From assembly GCF_029688865.1 (NCBI RefSeq), contig NZ_JARUKV010000030.1, forward strand, positions 1-59,549: a stretch of 59,549 bases of DNA, read 5' to 3'. Every line of letters begins with the position of its first letter. Positions within the stretch are counted from its first letter, which is position 1. The DNA comes from Natronococcus sp. A-GB7. GTDB taxonomy: Archaea; Halobacteriota; Halobacteria; Halobacteriales; Natrialbaceae. Below, one piece after another: positions 37,573 to 45,614 of this stretch. The notes under the pieces are model-generated. The model was not told the origin of the DNA. It made no database searches and saw nothing but the letters and a program-made list of their open reading frames with translations. The translations under genes were made by a program, and so were the position numbers.

Positions 37573-37703
37573 GCGACGTCCACTGACGGTCCGCGCGGTT
37601 ACGTCGGTTACGGTCGCCGGGTATCGAAACGGGTCCCCGCACGGTCTCGAGAACGCATTTCCGCACCGTCGTCACTGGGGAGCACCTCGAGTTCTCGAGA
37701 AGA

Positions 37704-37928
37704 ACGCCAGGGTTCGTCGAACTGCTCGTCACCGCGCTGATCGTCCTCCAGGTTCCGGCCGCGGTTCTCGTCTCTCTCGACGCGAAGCGCCTGAACGCCA
37801 CGAATCCGATCACCTACTTCTACGGGGTCCTCGTCCCGGCTGCCGGATTCGTGGTCGTTCCGGCCTCCCTCTCGAAACGGGACGAGCTTCCGCGCGACTC
37901 CGACGACCCGGAACCCGCGGATCCCTAA
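37704..37928 (+). CDS. Small two-helix membrane protein with no standard start codon
   Basis: An open stretch of 74 residues beginning at an ACG codon reads xPGFVELLVTALIVLQVPAA, then a polar segment (SLDAKRLNATNPITYFY) with a charged DAKRL, a second helix (GVLVPAAGFVVVPASL), and an acidic tail KRDELPRDSDDPEPADP. Hydrophobicity pattern and codon bias are those of a small haloarchaeal membrane protein. No ATG, GTG or TTG lies in frame at the expected place; ACG at 37704 occupies it. Either ACG is used, the start was lost by a T-to-C mutation, or a sequence error is present. Function unknown. Confidence 0.5.
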   Translation, partial: TPGFVELLVTALIVLQVPAAVLVSLDAKRLNATNPITYFYGVLVPAAGFVVVPASLSKRDELPRDSDDPEPADP

Positions 37929-39247
37929 TCGTCGCTCGAGGCGACCGCTCCGTCCGCGGGCGGCTCGGCGGCGACGAGCCAGCCGTCCTCGGTCGCGCGC
38001 TCGGCGACGGCCGGCTGGAACACCCACGCGGCGAGCGCGACGATCGGAAGCATCGTGACGGCGACGACGAGGTACCCGAGGTGGAGGTTCGGGAGGAACG
38101 GCGCGGCGAACACGAGCGGGTAGACGGTGCCGCCGATCGTGCCGATTCCGCCGACGACGCCGGCGACGCTGCCGGAGCTATCGGGGAACATCGCCGGCAC
38201 CTGCGCGAAGATCGCTCCCTCGGAGAACGCACAGCCGACGCCGACGAGGAAGCCGGCGGCGACTGCGAGGTAGATGTTCCCAGAGAGGCCGGCGACGGTC
38301 ATCCCGACCATCGAGACGACGACGAACACGAGCGTCGCGAACGTCCACTGCTCGCGGTAGCGGCCCTCGAACCACGGCAGAATGTCGCGTTCCCGGCGCG
38401 CGACGACGTCGCTGGTGTAGCCGCCGAGCGGCCGGAGCAGGCCGGCCGCGATCGAGAACGTCGCCGCGAACGTGGCCGCGATGACGATATCACCCTGGCC
38501 GAACCCCTCGCGGTAGTACGTTCCCAGCCAGCCGTTCATCGCGACCTCGAGACCGAAGGTCATCACGTACGCCGCTGCGAGCACGACCGCGCCGTGGCGC
38601 GTCCCGACGTAGAGGAACTGTTTGAAGCTCGCCTTATCTCTGGTCGCCTGTCGCTTGGCCTCGCTCTTTGCGGCGTCGCCGAAGACGTAGTAGACGACCC
38701 CGAGAACGACTGCGAGCACGCCGGTGTAGAAGAAGGCGGCGCGCCAGTTCGTCGCGAAGATCGGGCCCGCGTACCCTTCGCCGAAGATCCGCGGGAGGGT
38801 GAAGTACGCGCCCAGTCCCGCGCCGGCGTTACCGATCCCGGCGAAGATGCCCTCCGCCAGCCCGAGGTTCTCCTCCTCGAACCACTCGGCGACGTGCTGG
38901 ATGCCGATGACGAACGTGATGCCGGCCAGCGAGGCGATCACGCGCGAGGCGGTAAACACCTCGTAGGTCGTCGCGAACGCGCTGACGACCGAGAACACGC
39001 CGACGATCACGAGCGTCACGCTGGCGGTCACGGGCGCGCCGTACTTGTCGGTCAGCGGGCCGATCAGGATCCGGCCGACCGGAACGGCGATCACGGCTGC
39101 ACTCGAGACGAGCCCGAGCTGGGCGATCGAGAGGCCGAACTCGTCGGCGATCCCGCCCGTAAACGGCGCGAAGGAGAACCAGATGACGAATCCCAGGTTG
39201 AACATCGCCGTCGCCAGCAGGAGGTTCTTCCACTTGCCGTGGATCAC
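37925..39247 (-). CDS. narK: NarK-family nitrate/nitrite MFS transporter
   Basis: 440 aa from GTG 39247, with 12 predicted helices. The first helices contain LATAMFNLGFVIWFSFAPF and GRILIGPLTDKYGAPVT (MFS loop 2-3 motif). Nitrate-signature-like glycine-rich stretches occur in helix 5 (AGIGNAGAGLGAYFTL) and helix 11 (SGSVAGVVGGIGTIGGTVYPL), as in NarK/NasA transporters. It should import nitrate for the NasA-like reductase at 34.8 kb. The two genes are convergent, not an operon. The 3' end overlaps the small membrane ORF on the other strand by 4 bp. Confidence 0.9.
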   Translation of the reverse strand: MIHGKWKNLLLATAMFNLGFVIWFSFAPFTGGIADEFGLSIAQLGLVSSAAVIAVPVGRILIGPLTDKYGAPVTASVTLVIVGVFSVVSAFATTYEVFTASRVIASLAGITFVIGIQHVAEWFEEENLGLAEGIFAGIGNAGAGLGAYFTLPRIFGEGYAGPIFATNWRAAFFYTGVLAVVLGVVYYVFGDAAKSEAKRQATRDKASFKQFLYVGTRHGAVVLAAAYVMTFGLEVAMNGWLGTYYREGFGQGDIVIAATFAATFSIAAGLLRPLGGYTSDVVARRERDILPWFEGRYREQWTFATLVFVVVSMVGMTVAGLSGNIYLAVAAGFLVGVGCAFSEGAIFAQVPAMFPDSSGSVAGVVGGIGTIGGTVYPLVFAAPFLPNLHLGYLVVAVTMLPIVALAAWVFQPAVAERATEDGWLVAAEPPADGAVASSDD

Positions 39248-39555
39248 GGACGATCACTTCCGTTCGTACCTACGGACGCGCGTCCACTTTCGCTACAGTA
39301 AAGTTCACGGTTCGGTCCCGAATCGGGCTCGAGGAAGACGTTCAGGCTCACGTGTCTACGCTACCTGGACGCGCGACACCGTATAAGCCTAATTATTACT
39401 CAGACCAAACAATCAAATCGCCACCGGTGACCAGCAATCAGTATATATTCCTCCATGGATTCGACGTTCGATGAAAATACGGTGGGGGTATTTTAATAAC
39501 GGAATCGAGACGGCCGCGATCGGAGCCGATCGGCAGTCCGCGTCGGTCGTCCGGC
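39248..39555. other. Intergenic spacer, no gene seen
   Basis: 308 bp between the narK start and the stop of the RarA-like gene. The middle (about 39380-39500) is AT-rich with TATA-like stretches (for example CAGTATATATTCC near 39437) that may belong to the narK promoter region. No coding frame is convincing. Confidence 0.4.
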
Positions 39556-40356
39556 TCAATCGCCGTCCGTCCCCTCGTCGTCGGTTCCCCACCTGTCGTC
39601 GGGGTCAACGGGCTCGACCGCTCGAGCCAGCTCCGCCTCGGTGTACTCCCGATCCTCGAGGCGCATGCTCTGGAGGCGCCACTGCCGACTCAGTTCGGGC
39701 TCGCCCTCGGGGCCGACGCGGGCGCCGTGGGTCCGGAAGAACCGTCCGTCCCGACCGAGGGCCTTCCCCTCGTAGGTGTGCTGGTCGAACGCGACGTCGT
39801 AGCGTCCGCCGGGCTCGAGCTCGTCGACGGGGTGGTCGTACCGCGGCTCGCGCCCCTCCTCGCGGGCGGCCGCACGCTCGGCCGAGAGCTCGCCGAAGTA
39901 GTCGTCGGCGTGGGAGGCCTCGCGGCTCGAGGGCGCCCGGGCGGCCGCCAGCGCGGCGTGGACCGCACAGAGCCGCCCCTCCCAGGAGCTTTCCGACCAG
40001 CGCTCGCGGGCCAGCTCCTCGTAGCGGGCGATCAGCAGGGCGACCTCGTGGCCGGCCCGGAGGTCCTCGACGACGTAGAGGTTGATCCGATCCCAGAAGT
40101 TCCAGGCAAACCCCGATCGGGCCAGCTCCCAGGCGGCCCACGCCGCGACCTCCTCGTCGGATCGCCTGACCGCCTTCTGGAGCAGGCTCGAGACGTCGTA
40201 GCGGTTCGCGCCCGATCTCGTCTCGTTGTCGCCGCGCTCCTCGCCGAAGTCGTTGTGTTCGGGACCCGTCTCCTCGTCCTCGGTCCGATCCGCGTCGCTG
40301 TCGGTTCGAAGCTCCCCTTCGGAGCCGAACGTGGCCTGTTTCCCGTCGTCGTCCAT
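39556..40356 (-). CDS. Stand-alone RarA/MgsA C-terminal-like domain protein
   Basis: 266 aa from ATG 40356; the frame remains open upstream but the extra part is Arg-rich shadow. After an acidic disordered head (residues 1-55), residues about 60-165 read YDVSSLLQKAVRRSDEEVAA, then a long helical region (WELARSGFAWNFWDRINLYVVEDL). This resembles the tetramerisation/C-terminal domain of the replication-restart ATPase RarA (MgsA), where SALHKAIRGSD and ASEDIG occur. The AAA+ ATPase domain is absent. A C-terminal part with YDHPVDELEPGG, FDQHTYEGKALGR and FFRTHGARVGPEG follows. The likeness is my reading; role unknown, perhaps DNA-related. Confidence 0.55.
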   Translation of the reverse strand: MDDDGKQATFGSEGELRTDSDADRTEDEETGPEHNDFGEERGDNETRSGANRYDVSSLLQKAVRRSDEEVAAWAAWELARSGFAWNFWDRINLYVVEDLRAGHEVALLIARYEELARERWSESSWEGRLCAVHAALAAARAPSSREASHADDYFGELSAERAAAREEGREPRYDHPVDELEPGGRYDVAFDQHTYEGKALGRDGRFFRTHGARVGPEGEPELSRQWRLQSMRLEDREYTEAELARAVEPVDPDDRWGTDDEGTDGD

Positions 40357-40448
40357 ACACCACTCTCGTGACGGTCGAGGGAAATAGCTGACTGCTCGAG
40401 CGGGCCGACGGCCACGCGACGCCGGCTCGGGACCAAGCACGTGAGGCG

Positions 40449-40895
40449 CTAAACGACGAACATGACGCCTTCGAACTCCGTTCCATCGGGCGTCGTACAG
40501 CCGATCTCGTACTTGCCGACGAACGGGAACTCCCACGAGTGGCTCGTTCCGTGGTCGTCTCCCGACCACCCGCAGGGATCGGGCGTGTCGATCGGGTATA
40601 TCTCGTAGCCGATTTCACCCCACGTCCACGTGACCTCCGCCATCTCGTCGACTTCGACGGAATCCGGTTCGAACCGCGCCTCGCCGTCCGGAGCGACGGC
40701 GATTTCGACCGTTTCCTCCCCCGTTCGATCGACGAGCTCGTACTCCTCGCGCTCGTCGAGACGGGTGTCGTACCCCGCCTCGTCGTCGTCCGCCTCGTCG
40801 TCGGACGTGTCCGCTTCGTTCTCGTCGTCTCCGAGACATCCGGCGAGACACGCGGTCGTGCAGACGGTCGCGACGAACGCTCTGCGAGAATTCAT
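40449..40895 (-). CDS. Tat lipoprotein with degenerate cupredoxin-like domain
   Basis: 148 aa from ATG 40895; upstream in-frame sequence lacks a signal. NSRRAFVATVCTTACLAGC at residues 2-20 is a Tat signal with lipobox Cys20, followed by a Glu/Asp tether. The C-terminal 80 residues have the blade pattern of halocyanin (ARFEPDSVEVDEMAEVTWTW; GTSHSWEFPFVGKYEIGC; FEGVMFVV). The His and Cys ligand positions are partly kept, but the C-x2-H segment reads CTTPDG, without the second histidine. It may therefore not bind copper in the usual way. Surface-anchored, function unknown. Confidence 0.7.
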   Translation of the reverse strand: MNSRRAFVATVCTTACLAGCLGDDENEADTSDDEADDDEAGYDTRLDEREEYELVDRTGEETVEIAVAPDGEARFEPDSVEVDEMAEVTWTWGEIGYEIYPIDTPDPCGWSGDDHGTSHSWEFPFVGKYEIGCTTPDGTEFEGVMFVV

Positions 40896-41087
40896 CGGTT
40901 TTCGTACGTCCGGCGGAATAATAACGGTTCGTTCCGATTCCCAGATAGTCGGGAATCCCTCGGCTGTCGGTCGACGACACCCGTAACTCTGGGCGGTTCG
41001 CCGAGCGGGTCGACTGCTCGAGGAACCTGCCCAACCGGCACTCAAGTAGACAGTTTCATTGTAATCGTCTCCGTTCTGTAGAATAGT

Positions 41088-41447
41088 ATGCGAACGACGA
41101 CGCGGTTCGGCGTTATCGGTCTCGTGGCGGTGCTCGCGATCGGGTTGCTCTCGGCGGGTGCAGTCGCTGGCGGCAATAGCGCCACCGACGACGTGACTCA
41201 GGTCGGTAGTATCGACGCCTCGCTCGAGGACGAACACGTCGAGCTCGACGGTCTCGAGCTCTCTTCCGACGGACTCCCGTCCTACGAGATCGACGAACGG
41301 GCGTACGACCTCGAGTCGGCTGGCATCCAGAGCGACGGGGTCACCGTCGACGTCAACGACCGAACCTACGAGATCTGCTCGGTCGACATCTCGCTCGAGA
41401 ACGTTTCGATAACGGTATCGGACATCTCCATCAACGGCGACGAGTAG
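41088..41447 (+). CDS. Small Sec-exported protein of unknown function
   Basis: 119 aa. Residues 1-27 (MRTTTRFGVIGLVAVLAIGL ... GAVAGG) form a Sec signal peptide. The mature part is acidic and beta-strand-like with repeated LEDEHVELDGLEL, LESAGIQSDGVTVDVNDRTYEI and LENVSITVSDISI elements. There is one cysteine. Family not recognised. It is divergent from the cupredoxin-like lipoprotein. Confidence 0.7.
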   Translation: MRTTTRFGVIGLVAVLAIGLLSAGAVAGGNSATDDVTQVGSIDASLEDEHVELDGLELSSDGLPSYEIDERAYDLESAGIQSDGVTVDVNDRTYEICSVDISLENVSITVSDISINGDE

Positions 41448-41563
41448 GCGGCGACCGGCAGCACCGCATCGGTTTTCTGCAGGACTGTACCGCGAGGAGT
41501 CCCTCGTCCCGTCGTTCCATCGTCGAGGAAACAGTTATCCAGACCGGTGTGGTGACACACGAC

Positions 41564-41908
41564 ATGGTCGAGGAGTTCACGGTCAAATCGTTCGGCGCTC
41601 CCGACGAGACGGTCTCGTTCGACAACGGTCGGGCCGAACGCGTCGAGCTGGGAGGGCGAACGTTCTGGCGTTCGACGGTCGAACCCGGGTGGCTGTTCTC
41701 CAGGGACAACGCCTCCGAACTGGGAACGGATCGCTGCCCGAACCCACATCGTCTCTACATGCTCGCCGGGCGCATGACCGTCGAAACCGACGACGGAACC
41801 CGGAAAACCCTCGAGCAGGGAGACGTCGCGCTGATCCCGCCGGGACACGACGCGTGGGTCGACGGGGACGAACGGGCCGTCTTCTTCGAAGAAACGCTCG
41901 GAACGTAA
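41564..41908 (+). CDS. Cupin-fold protein
   Basis: 114 aa from ATG 41564. The single cupin barrel is indicated by PHRLYMLAGRMTVETDDGTR and LEQGDVALIPPGHDAWVDGDERAVFFEE. The usual metal-binding HxH...E...H set is only partly present (one His in CPNPHR and one in PGHDAW), so metal binding is doubtful. A second upstream in-frame GTG at 41549 gives five more residues. Function unknown; possibly small-molecule binding. Confidence 0.75.
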   Translation: MVEEFTVKSFGAPDETVSFDNGRAERVELGGRTFWRSTVEPGWLFSRDNASELGTDRCPNPHRLYMLAGRMTVETDDGTRKTLEQGDVALIPPGHDAWVDGDERAVFFEETLGT

Positions 41909-42043
41909 CCACCCTTCGAGGCGGTGCCTGGTCGTCCGTCCGCGACAATCGGAGACCCGTCTGTCGAACGGGTGGCGATACTGACGGGCGCCGATACTGT
42001 TAAGTCCCACCTTGTGTATTGATAGCACATAACGTGATCTGAG

Positions 42044-42202
42044 ATGCCAACCTGCCACAACTGCGACACCCCGATCTCGGCGAACTTCGTCCGCGTCTTC
42101 GGCGACAACGACGGCTACCTCGAGGGCTGTATCCACTGCCTGAGCTCGGCGGAACTCACCGGGGCCGACGAGGAGCGCGATTCGACGGCGCTGTTCGCCT
42201 GA
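42044..42202 (+). CDS. 52-aa zinc-ribbon microprotein
   Basis: It reads MPTCHNCDTPISANFVRVFG, then DNDGYLEGCIHCL and an acidic tail ending in STALFA. Two CxxC pairs 26 residues apart form a zinc ribbon. Very short proteins with this exact plan are frequent in haloarchaea (DUF7563-like), and many such microproteins influence biofilm, swarming or stress phenotypes. The ATG is preceded by an AT-rich stretch with TGTATTGATAGCACATAA. It is a single gene upstream of the EamA exporter. Confidence 0.75.
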   Translation: MPTCHNCDTPISANFVRVFGDNDGYLEGCIHCLSSAELTGADEERDSTALFA

Positions 42203-42307
42203 CCCTCGGACGGATCGGCCGAGTCGGTTCGGTCGTCGGTCGACATCGAGAGCCGGCGGACCGTGTCTGATAGCAATTTCTATGAAGGTGTCCCGAGACG
42301 GCCCCAT

Positions 42308-43195
42308 ATGGGCACCGTCTACGAGTGGCCGTCGCCGGCCCGCGACCGGCTCGGAATCCTCCTGGTCGTCGTCTCCGCGGTGGGGTTTGGAACCCTCGGA
42401 ATTTTCGGGCTCTACGCCCAGGAGGCCGCGCTGTCGATCCCGACCGTGCTCGCGTTCCGGTTCCTGCTCGCGGCGGTCCTCGTCTGGGCGCTGCTCGCGG
42501 TACAGGGACGGTTGACGCTGCTTCGCGGACGGACGTTAGCGATCGCGCTCGGACTCGGCGCCTTCGGCTACGCGACCCAGAGCGGGCTCTACTTTCTGGG
42601 GCTCGAGTACATGACGGCGGGGCTCGTCGCGATCGTGCTGTACACGTACCCGGCGTTCGTCGTCGTCCTCGCGATCGCGGCCATCGGCGAGCGCGCGACC
42701 CCCGTGATGCTCGTCGCGCTCTGTCTGGCCCTCGGCGGCGTCGTCCTCGTCACGGGGGCCGACCCCGACGGCGCCTCGCTGATCGGCGTCGCCATCGTTC
42801 TGGGCGCCGCGATGGCCTACGCGGTCTACATCACGGTCTCCCGGGCGCTGCTCGACAGGGTCGATCCGCTAGTGCTGACCGCCTACGTGCTTCCCGCGGC
42901 GGGCGGAACGTTCCTCGCGATCGGCACCGCTACCGGCGAGTTCGCGGTTCCGACCGCGCCGTCGGCGTGGCTGATTCTGCTGTGTATCGCCGTGGTCGCG
43001 ACGGCGCTGCCGGTCGTCACCTTCTTCGCCGGGATCAAGTACGTCGGCGCGAGCCGCGCGGGGATCATCAGTACTGTCGAGCCGCCAGTCACGGTCGCGC
43101 TCGGCGCCGCGCTCTTCGCCGAACCCGTCACGGCGGCGACGCTCGCCGGTGGCGCCCTGATACTGATCGGGGTCGTCCTCCTCGAGCGCGAGTAA
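42308..43195 (+). CDS. EamA/DMT-family transporter
   Basis: 295 aa from ATG 42308 (a GTG at 42263 would add 15 residues). Ten helices form two EamA repeats. Repeat 1 has TVLAFRFLLAAVLVWALL and GLVAIVLYTYPAFVVVLA; repeat 2 ends GASRAGIISTVEPPVTVALGAALFAEP, the family signature. Such proteins export amino acids or metabolites; substrate unknown. Confidence 0.9.
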   Translation: MGTVYEWPSPARDRLGILLVVVSAVGFGTLGIFGLYAQEAALSIPTVLAFRFLLAAVLVWALLAVQGRLTLLRGRTLAIALGLGAFGYATQSGLYFLGLEYMTAGLVAIVLYTYPAFVVVLAIAAIGERATPVMLVALCLALGGVVLVTGADPDGASLIGVAIVLGAAMAYAVYITVSRALLDRVDPLVLTAYVLPAAGGTFLAIGTATGEFAVPTAPSAWLILLCIAVVATALPVVTFFAGIKYVGASRAGIISTVEPPVTVALGAALFAEPVTAATLAGGALILIGVVLLERE

Positions 43196-43249
43196 CGCAA
43201 GATGCGCATCGGTCACAACACCAATACGGGATCGTTTCGTAACGGGTGT

Positions 43250-43627
43250 ATGGACACTGAGAGCAGGACACAGGTTCGGGACGTAATGTCGACGCCGCTC
43301 GAGACCGTCTCGAAGGACGCGACGCTGACCGAGGCGGCGTCAGCGATGCGCGAAAACGAGATCAGCGCGCTGGTCGTCCGGACCGACCCGCCCTCGATCG
43401 TGACGAGCACCGATCTGGTCGCGGCCGCCGCGGACGGTCACGATCCGACGACGATCGACGTCGACGCGGTGATGACCGAATCCGTCGAGACCGTGCCGCC
43501 GGACCTCTACCTCGAGGAGATCGCCGCGATGATGACCGGGCTGGGAATCACCCACCTTCCGGTCGTCGACGGCAACGACTACGTCGGCATGATCTCTTCG
43601 ACCGACGTGACCGCGCAGCTCTCCTGA
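43250..43627 (+). CDS. Two-CBS-domain protein
   Basis: 125 aa from ATG 43250; upstream in-frame ATG at 43202 is less likely. It consists of a Bateman pair: VRDVMSTPLETVSKDATLTEAASAM and VDAVMTESVETVPPDLYLEEIAAMM, with GITHLPVVDGNDYVGMISSTDV at the end. CBS pairs bind adenine nucleotides as energy sensors. No attached effector domain; partner unknown. Confidence 0.92.
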   Translation: MDTESRTQVRDVMSTPLETVSKDATLTEAASAMRENEISALVVRTDPPSIVTSTDLVAAAADGHDPTTIDVDAVMTESVETVPPDLYLEEIAAMMTGLGITHLPVVDGNDYVGMISSTDVTAQLS

Positions 43628-43673
43628 TCGACCGAACGATAGCTATTGAGTGCTCGGTATCGAACGGGAACCC

Positions 43674-44078
43674 ATGACCGATCAGTACTCCCTCCTCGGC
43701 GTGTACGTCAGTCGGCCCGTCGCCGACGCGCTCTCCGAGGCCGCCTACGAGTCGGCCGGGGTCGTCGACCTCGAGGACTACTTCGCGGAGACGACGGCAC
43801 CCATCCCGACGGGCGATCCCGGCGCCGAAGCGACCGACGAGATCGTCGCCGACGTCCTCGCCCGCTTCCCCGGGCTGTACGACGCCGCCGAGTTCGACGC
43901 GGTCGAGCGGCTCGAGCCCGACGCCTTCGACCTCGTCCAGCTCGCGGCCGCACCGGACCGAGTCGCGAACGCTCGAGAGCGGTTCCGCGCGGCGGCGACG
44001 GTTCGGGACGCGGATCTCCGCACCGTCCAGACGGCGATCCTCGCGGCCGCGCTCGAGGTCGATCCCGCTCCCTCGTGA
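43674..44078 (+). CDS. Uncharacterised acidic protein
   Basis: 134 aa from ATG 43674. No signal, helix or cysteine. It starts MTDQYSLLGVYVSRPVADAL, is rich in Asp/Glu/Ala and predominantly helical (PDRVANARERFRAAATVRD). It follows the CBS gene by 46 bp on the same strand and may be co-transcribed. Family not recognised. Confidence 0.65.
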   Translation: MTDQYSLLGVYVSRPVADALSEAAYESAGVVDLEDYFAETTAPIPTGDPGAEATDEIVADVLARFPGLYDAAEFDAVERLEPDAFDLVQLAAAPDRVANARERFRAAATVRDADLRTVQTAILAAALEVDPAPS

Positions 44079-44264
44079 CGCGGCGGAAGCGACGGTCGTG
44101 GCTACCGGGCTCGATCTGTCACGTTCGAAATCGGAGAGCGGTGCTGTCGTACCGTCTCGGCGGACATACGGGTAACCGGGTCGTGTAATCAAAAGGGTGG
44201 GGAACGGAGCGGGAATCGCACTGGGAAACGCGATTCCAGCAGACGACAGGGGATTACGCGGCGT

Positions 44265-44396
44265 GGGGTGGGAGTGGGGGTGCCGCGTCGGGGGGTGGGT
44301 GCGAGTGAACGACGGTACTGAGGTCGTTCGGCTGGCAGGGTGGCCATCGGTGGGTGATGGGTGGTGGGTGGGTAGGTGGTGGGTGGTGGGGTGGCG
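44265..44396 (+). repeat. G-rich tract with two G-quadruplex-like clusters and GGGTGGT repeats
   Basis: Cluster 1 (44265-44299) has G-runs of 4, 3, 5, 6 and 3 bases separated by T, AGT, nine bases and T. Cluster 2 (44352-44391) has six GGG runs with loops of 1-8 bases built from the repeat GGGTGGT. Both are on the plus strand, intergenic. The composition (G, T only) differs from any coding bias around it. Confidence 0.7.
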
Positions 44397-44438
44397 TCCT
44401 GCCGATTATGCGTAAGAGTGGGATCGTAAAAACGCTCA

Positions 44439-44456
44439 TTCCAAACTGTGTTGGAA
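44439..44456 (+). promoter_or_regulatory. 18-bp inverted repeat shared with 58696-58713
   Basis: TTCCAA-ACTGTG-TTGGAA. The inner 16 bases are identical to the site at 58697-58712 read on the minus strand, including the non-symmetric centre. It lies 213 bp before the glycerophosphodiesterase start. Confidence 0.6.
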
Positions 44457-44625
44457 CTACGCCGTGACGGGACCACAGGTATCCGATTCCGTTCCCGGGA
44501 GCGGCAGGTCGCGCGTGCTGAGCGCTCCGACGGGTTCTCGCGTCGGGATCCGCTCACGAACAGTCATCCTTGCCGTGGAGTTAGTGTATACGGAAAACAG
44601 TAAACTATCTGGTTTTTGCGATTTA

Positions 44626-44634
44626 TTTATAAAA
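44626..44634 (+). promoter_or_regulatory. TATA box of the glycerophosphodiesterase gene
   Basis: TTTATAAAA in a strongly AT-rich stretch (44610-44650), 36-44 bp before the ATG at 44670, implying a leader of about 10-15 nt. Confidence 0.6.
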
Positions 44635-44669
44635 ATGATTATAATTAATTCTGTTGTACGGGTAACGGC

Positions 44670-45614
44670 ATGCAAGAGAATCCGAGTATGTTGAACAGGC
44701 GGCGGTTTCTGGCCGGAACGGGCGCGGCCGCGGTCGGCGTCGCCGCCGCATCGGGAAGCGCCAGCGCACGAGCGGGAGACGAGGCCGAACACGACGATGG
44801 CCGGAAGGATCGGGCGACGGTGATCGCTCATCGCGGGTTCGCCGACACGTACCCGGAGAACACCGTCGCCGCGTTCGAGCAGTCGGTACAAGGCGGTTCC
44901 GACGACGCGGCCGACCGCCGCGGCGCCGACTGGATCGAACTCGACGTCTTCCCGACCTGTGACGGCGAGATCGCCGTCTTCCACGACACGGAACTCGGCG
45001 AGCTGACCGACACCGACGGCGTGTTGTACGAGACGCCCGCCAGCGAGGTGTTCGCGGCCGAAGTGCTCGAGAGCGGCCAGACCGTCCCCTCGTTGACCGA
45101 GGCGATGGAGGTGATTCCGCCCAACGTCGGCGTGAACATCGACATCAAGGAGGGGTCGCCCGACGTCGAGTTCGGTCGGGTCGACGATCCCGAGGCCGAA
45201 CGCGAGGAGTGGGAGTGGCTCGAGACGGTGATCGACGTCGCGACCGACTACGACAACGAACTTCTCCTGTCGACGTTCTGGGAGGGCGCGCTCGCTGCCG
45301 TTCGCGACATCGACCCCGACGTTCCGGCGGCGTACCTGCTCTACGACTCCATTCAGGAGGGTCTCGACGTCACCGACAAGTACGATACCGAGGGGGTCAA
45401 CCCGCCGCTGGAGATGATCTACGGGACGCCGTTTTTCGACGACGAGACCTACGAGGAGATCGACGTCGTCGCCGAGGCACACGCCCGCGACCTACCGGTC
45501 AACGTCTGGACGATCAACACCTGGTACGAGGTCGAACAGCTGATCGAGGCCGGGGTCGACGGACTGTTCCTCGACTACTCCGAGATCGTCCGATGGGGTG
45601 GACTGCAGAGCTAG
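44670..45614 (+). CDS. glpQ: Tat-exported glycerophosphodiester phosphodiesterase
   Basis: 314 aa (a second ATG at 44688 would give 308). NRRRFLAGTGAAAVGVAAASGSASA is a Tat signal ending in a normal cleavage site. The GDPD domain starts TVIAHRGFADTYPENTVAAF, with the catalytic His-Arg and Glu-Asn, followed by ELDVFPTCDGEIAVFHDTELGE with the second catalytic His, and later VGVNIDIKEG and VNVWTINT. It releases glycerol-3-phosphate from glycerophosphodiesters outside the cell. Facing the PhnD-C-E-E importer, it fits a phosphorus-scavenging role. Confidence 0.93.
   Translation: MQENPSMLNRRRFLAGTGAAAVGVAAASGSASARAGDEAEHDDGRKDRATVIAHRGFADTYPENTVAAFEQSVQGGSDDAADRRGADWIELDVFPTCDGEIAVFHDTELGELTDTDGVLYETPASEVFAAEVLESGQTVPSLTEAMEVIPPNVGVNIDIKEGSPDVEFGRVDDPEAEREEWEWLETVIDVATDYDNELLLSTFWEGALAAVRDIDPDVPAAYLLYDSIQEGLDVTDKYDTEGVNPPLEMIYGTPFFDDETYEEIDVVAEAHARDLPVNVWTINTWYEVEQLIEAGVDGLFLDYSEIVRWGGLQS

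Larger units (their letters stand above)
44079..44669. other. Intergenic region with G-rich block, dyad and promoter
   Basis: 591 bp with no convincing gene. It contains, left to right, a G-rich block, an 18-bp inverted repeat and the AT-rich promoter of the glycerophosphodiesterase, all annotated separately. Confidence 0.55.

Noticed and set aside
35474-37813. 779-codon open frame on the minus strand opposite nasA
   Set aside because: Arg/Gly/Pro-rich translation with no family motif, exactly antisense to a well-supported gene; typical of GC-rich genomes where antisense frames lack stops.
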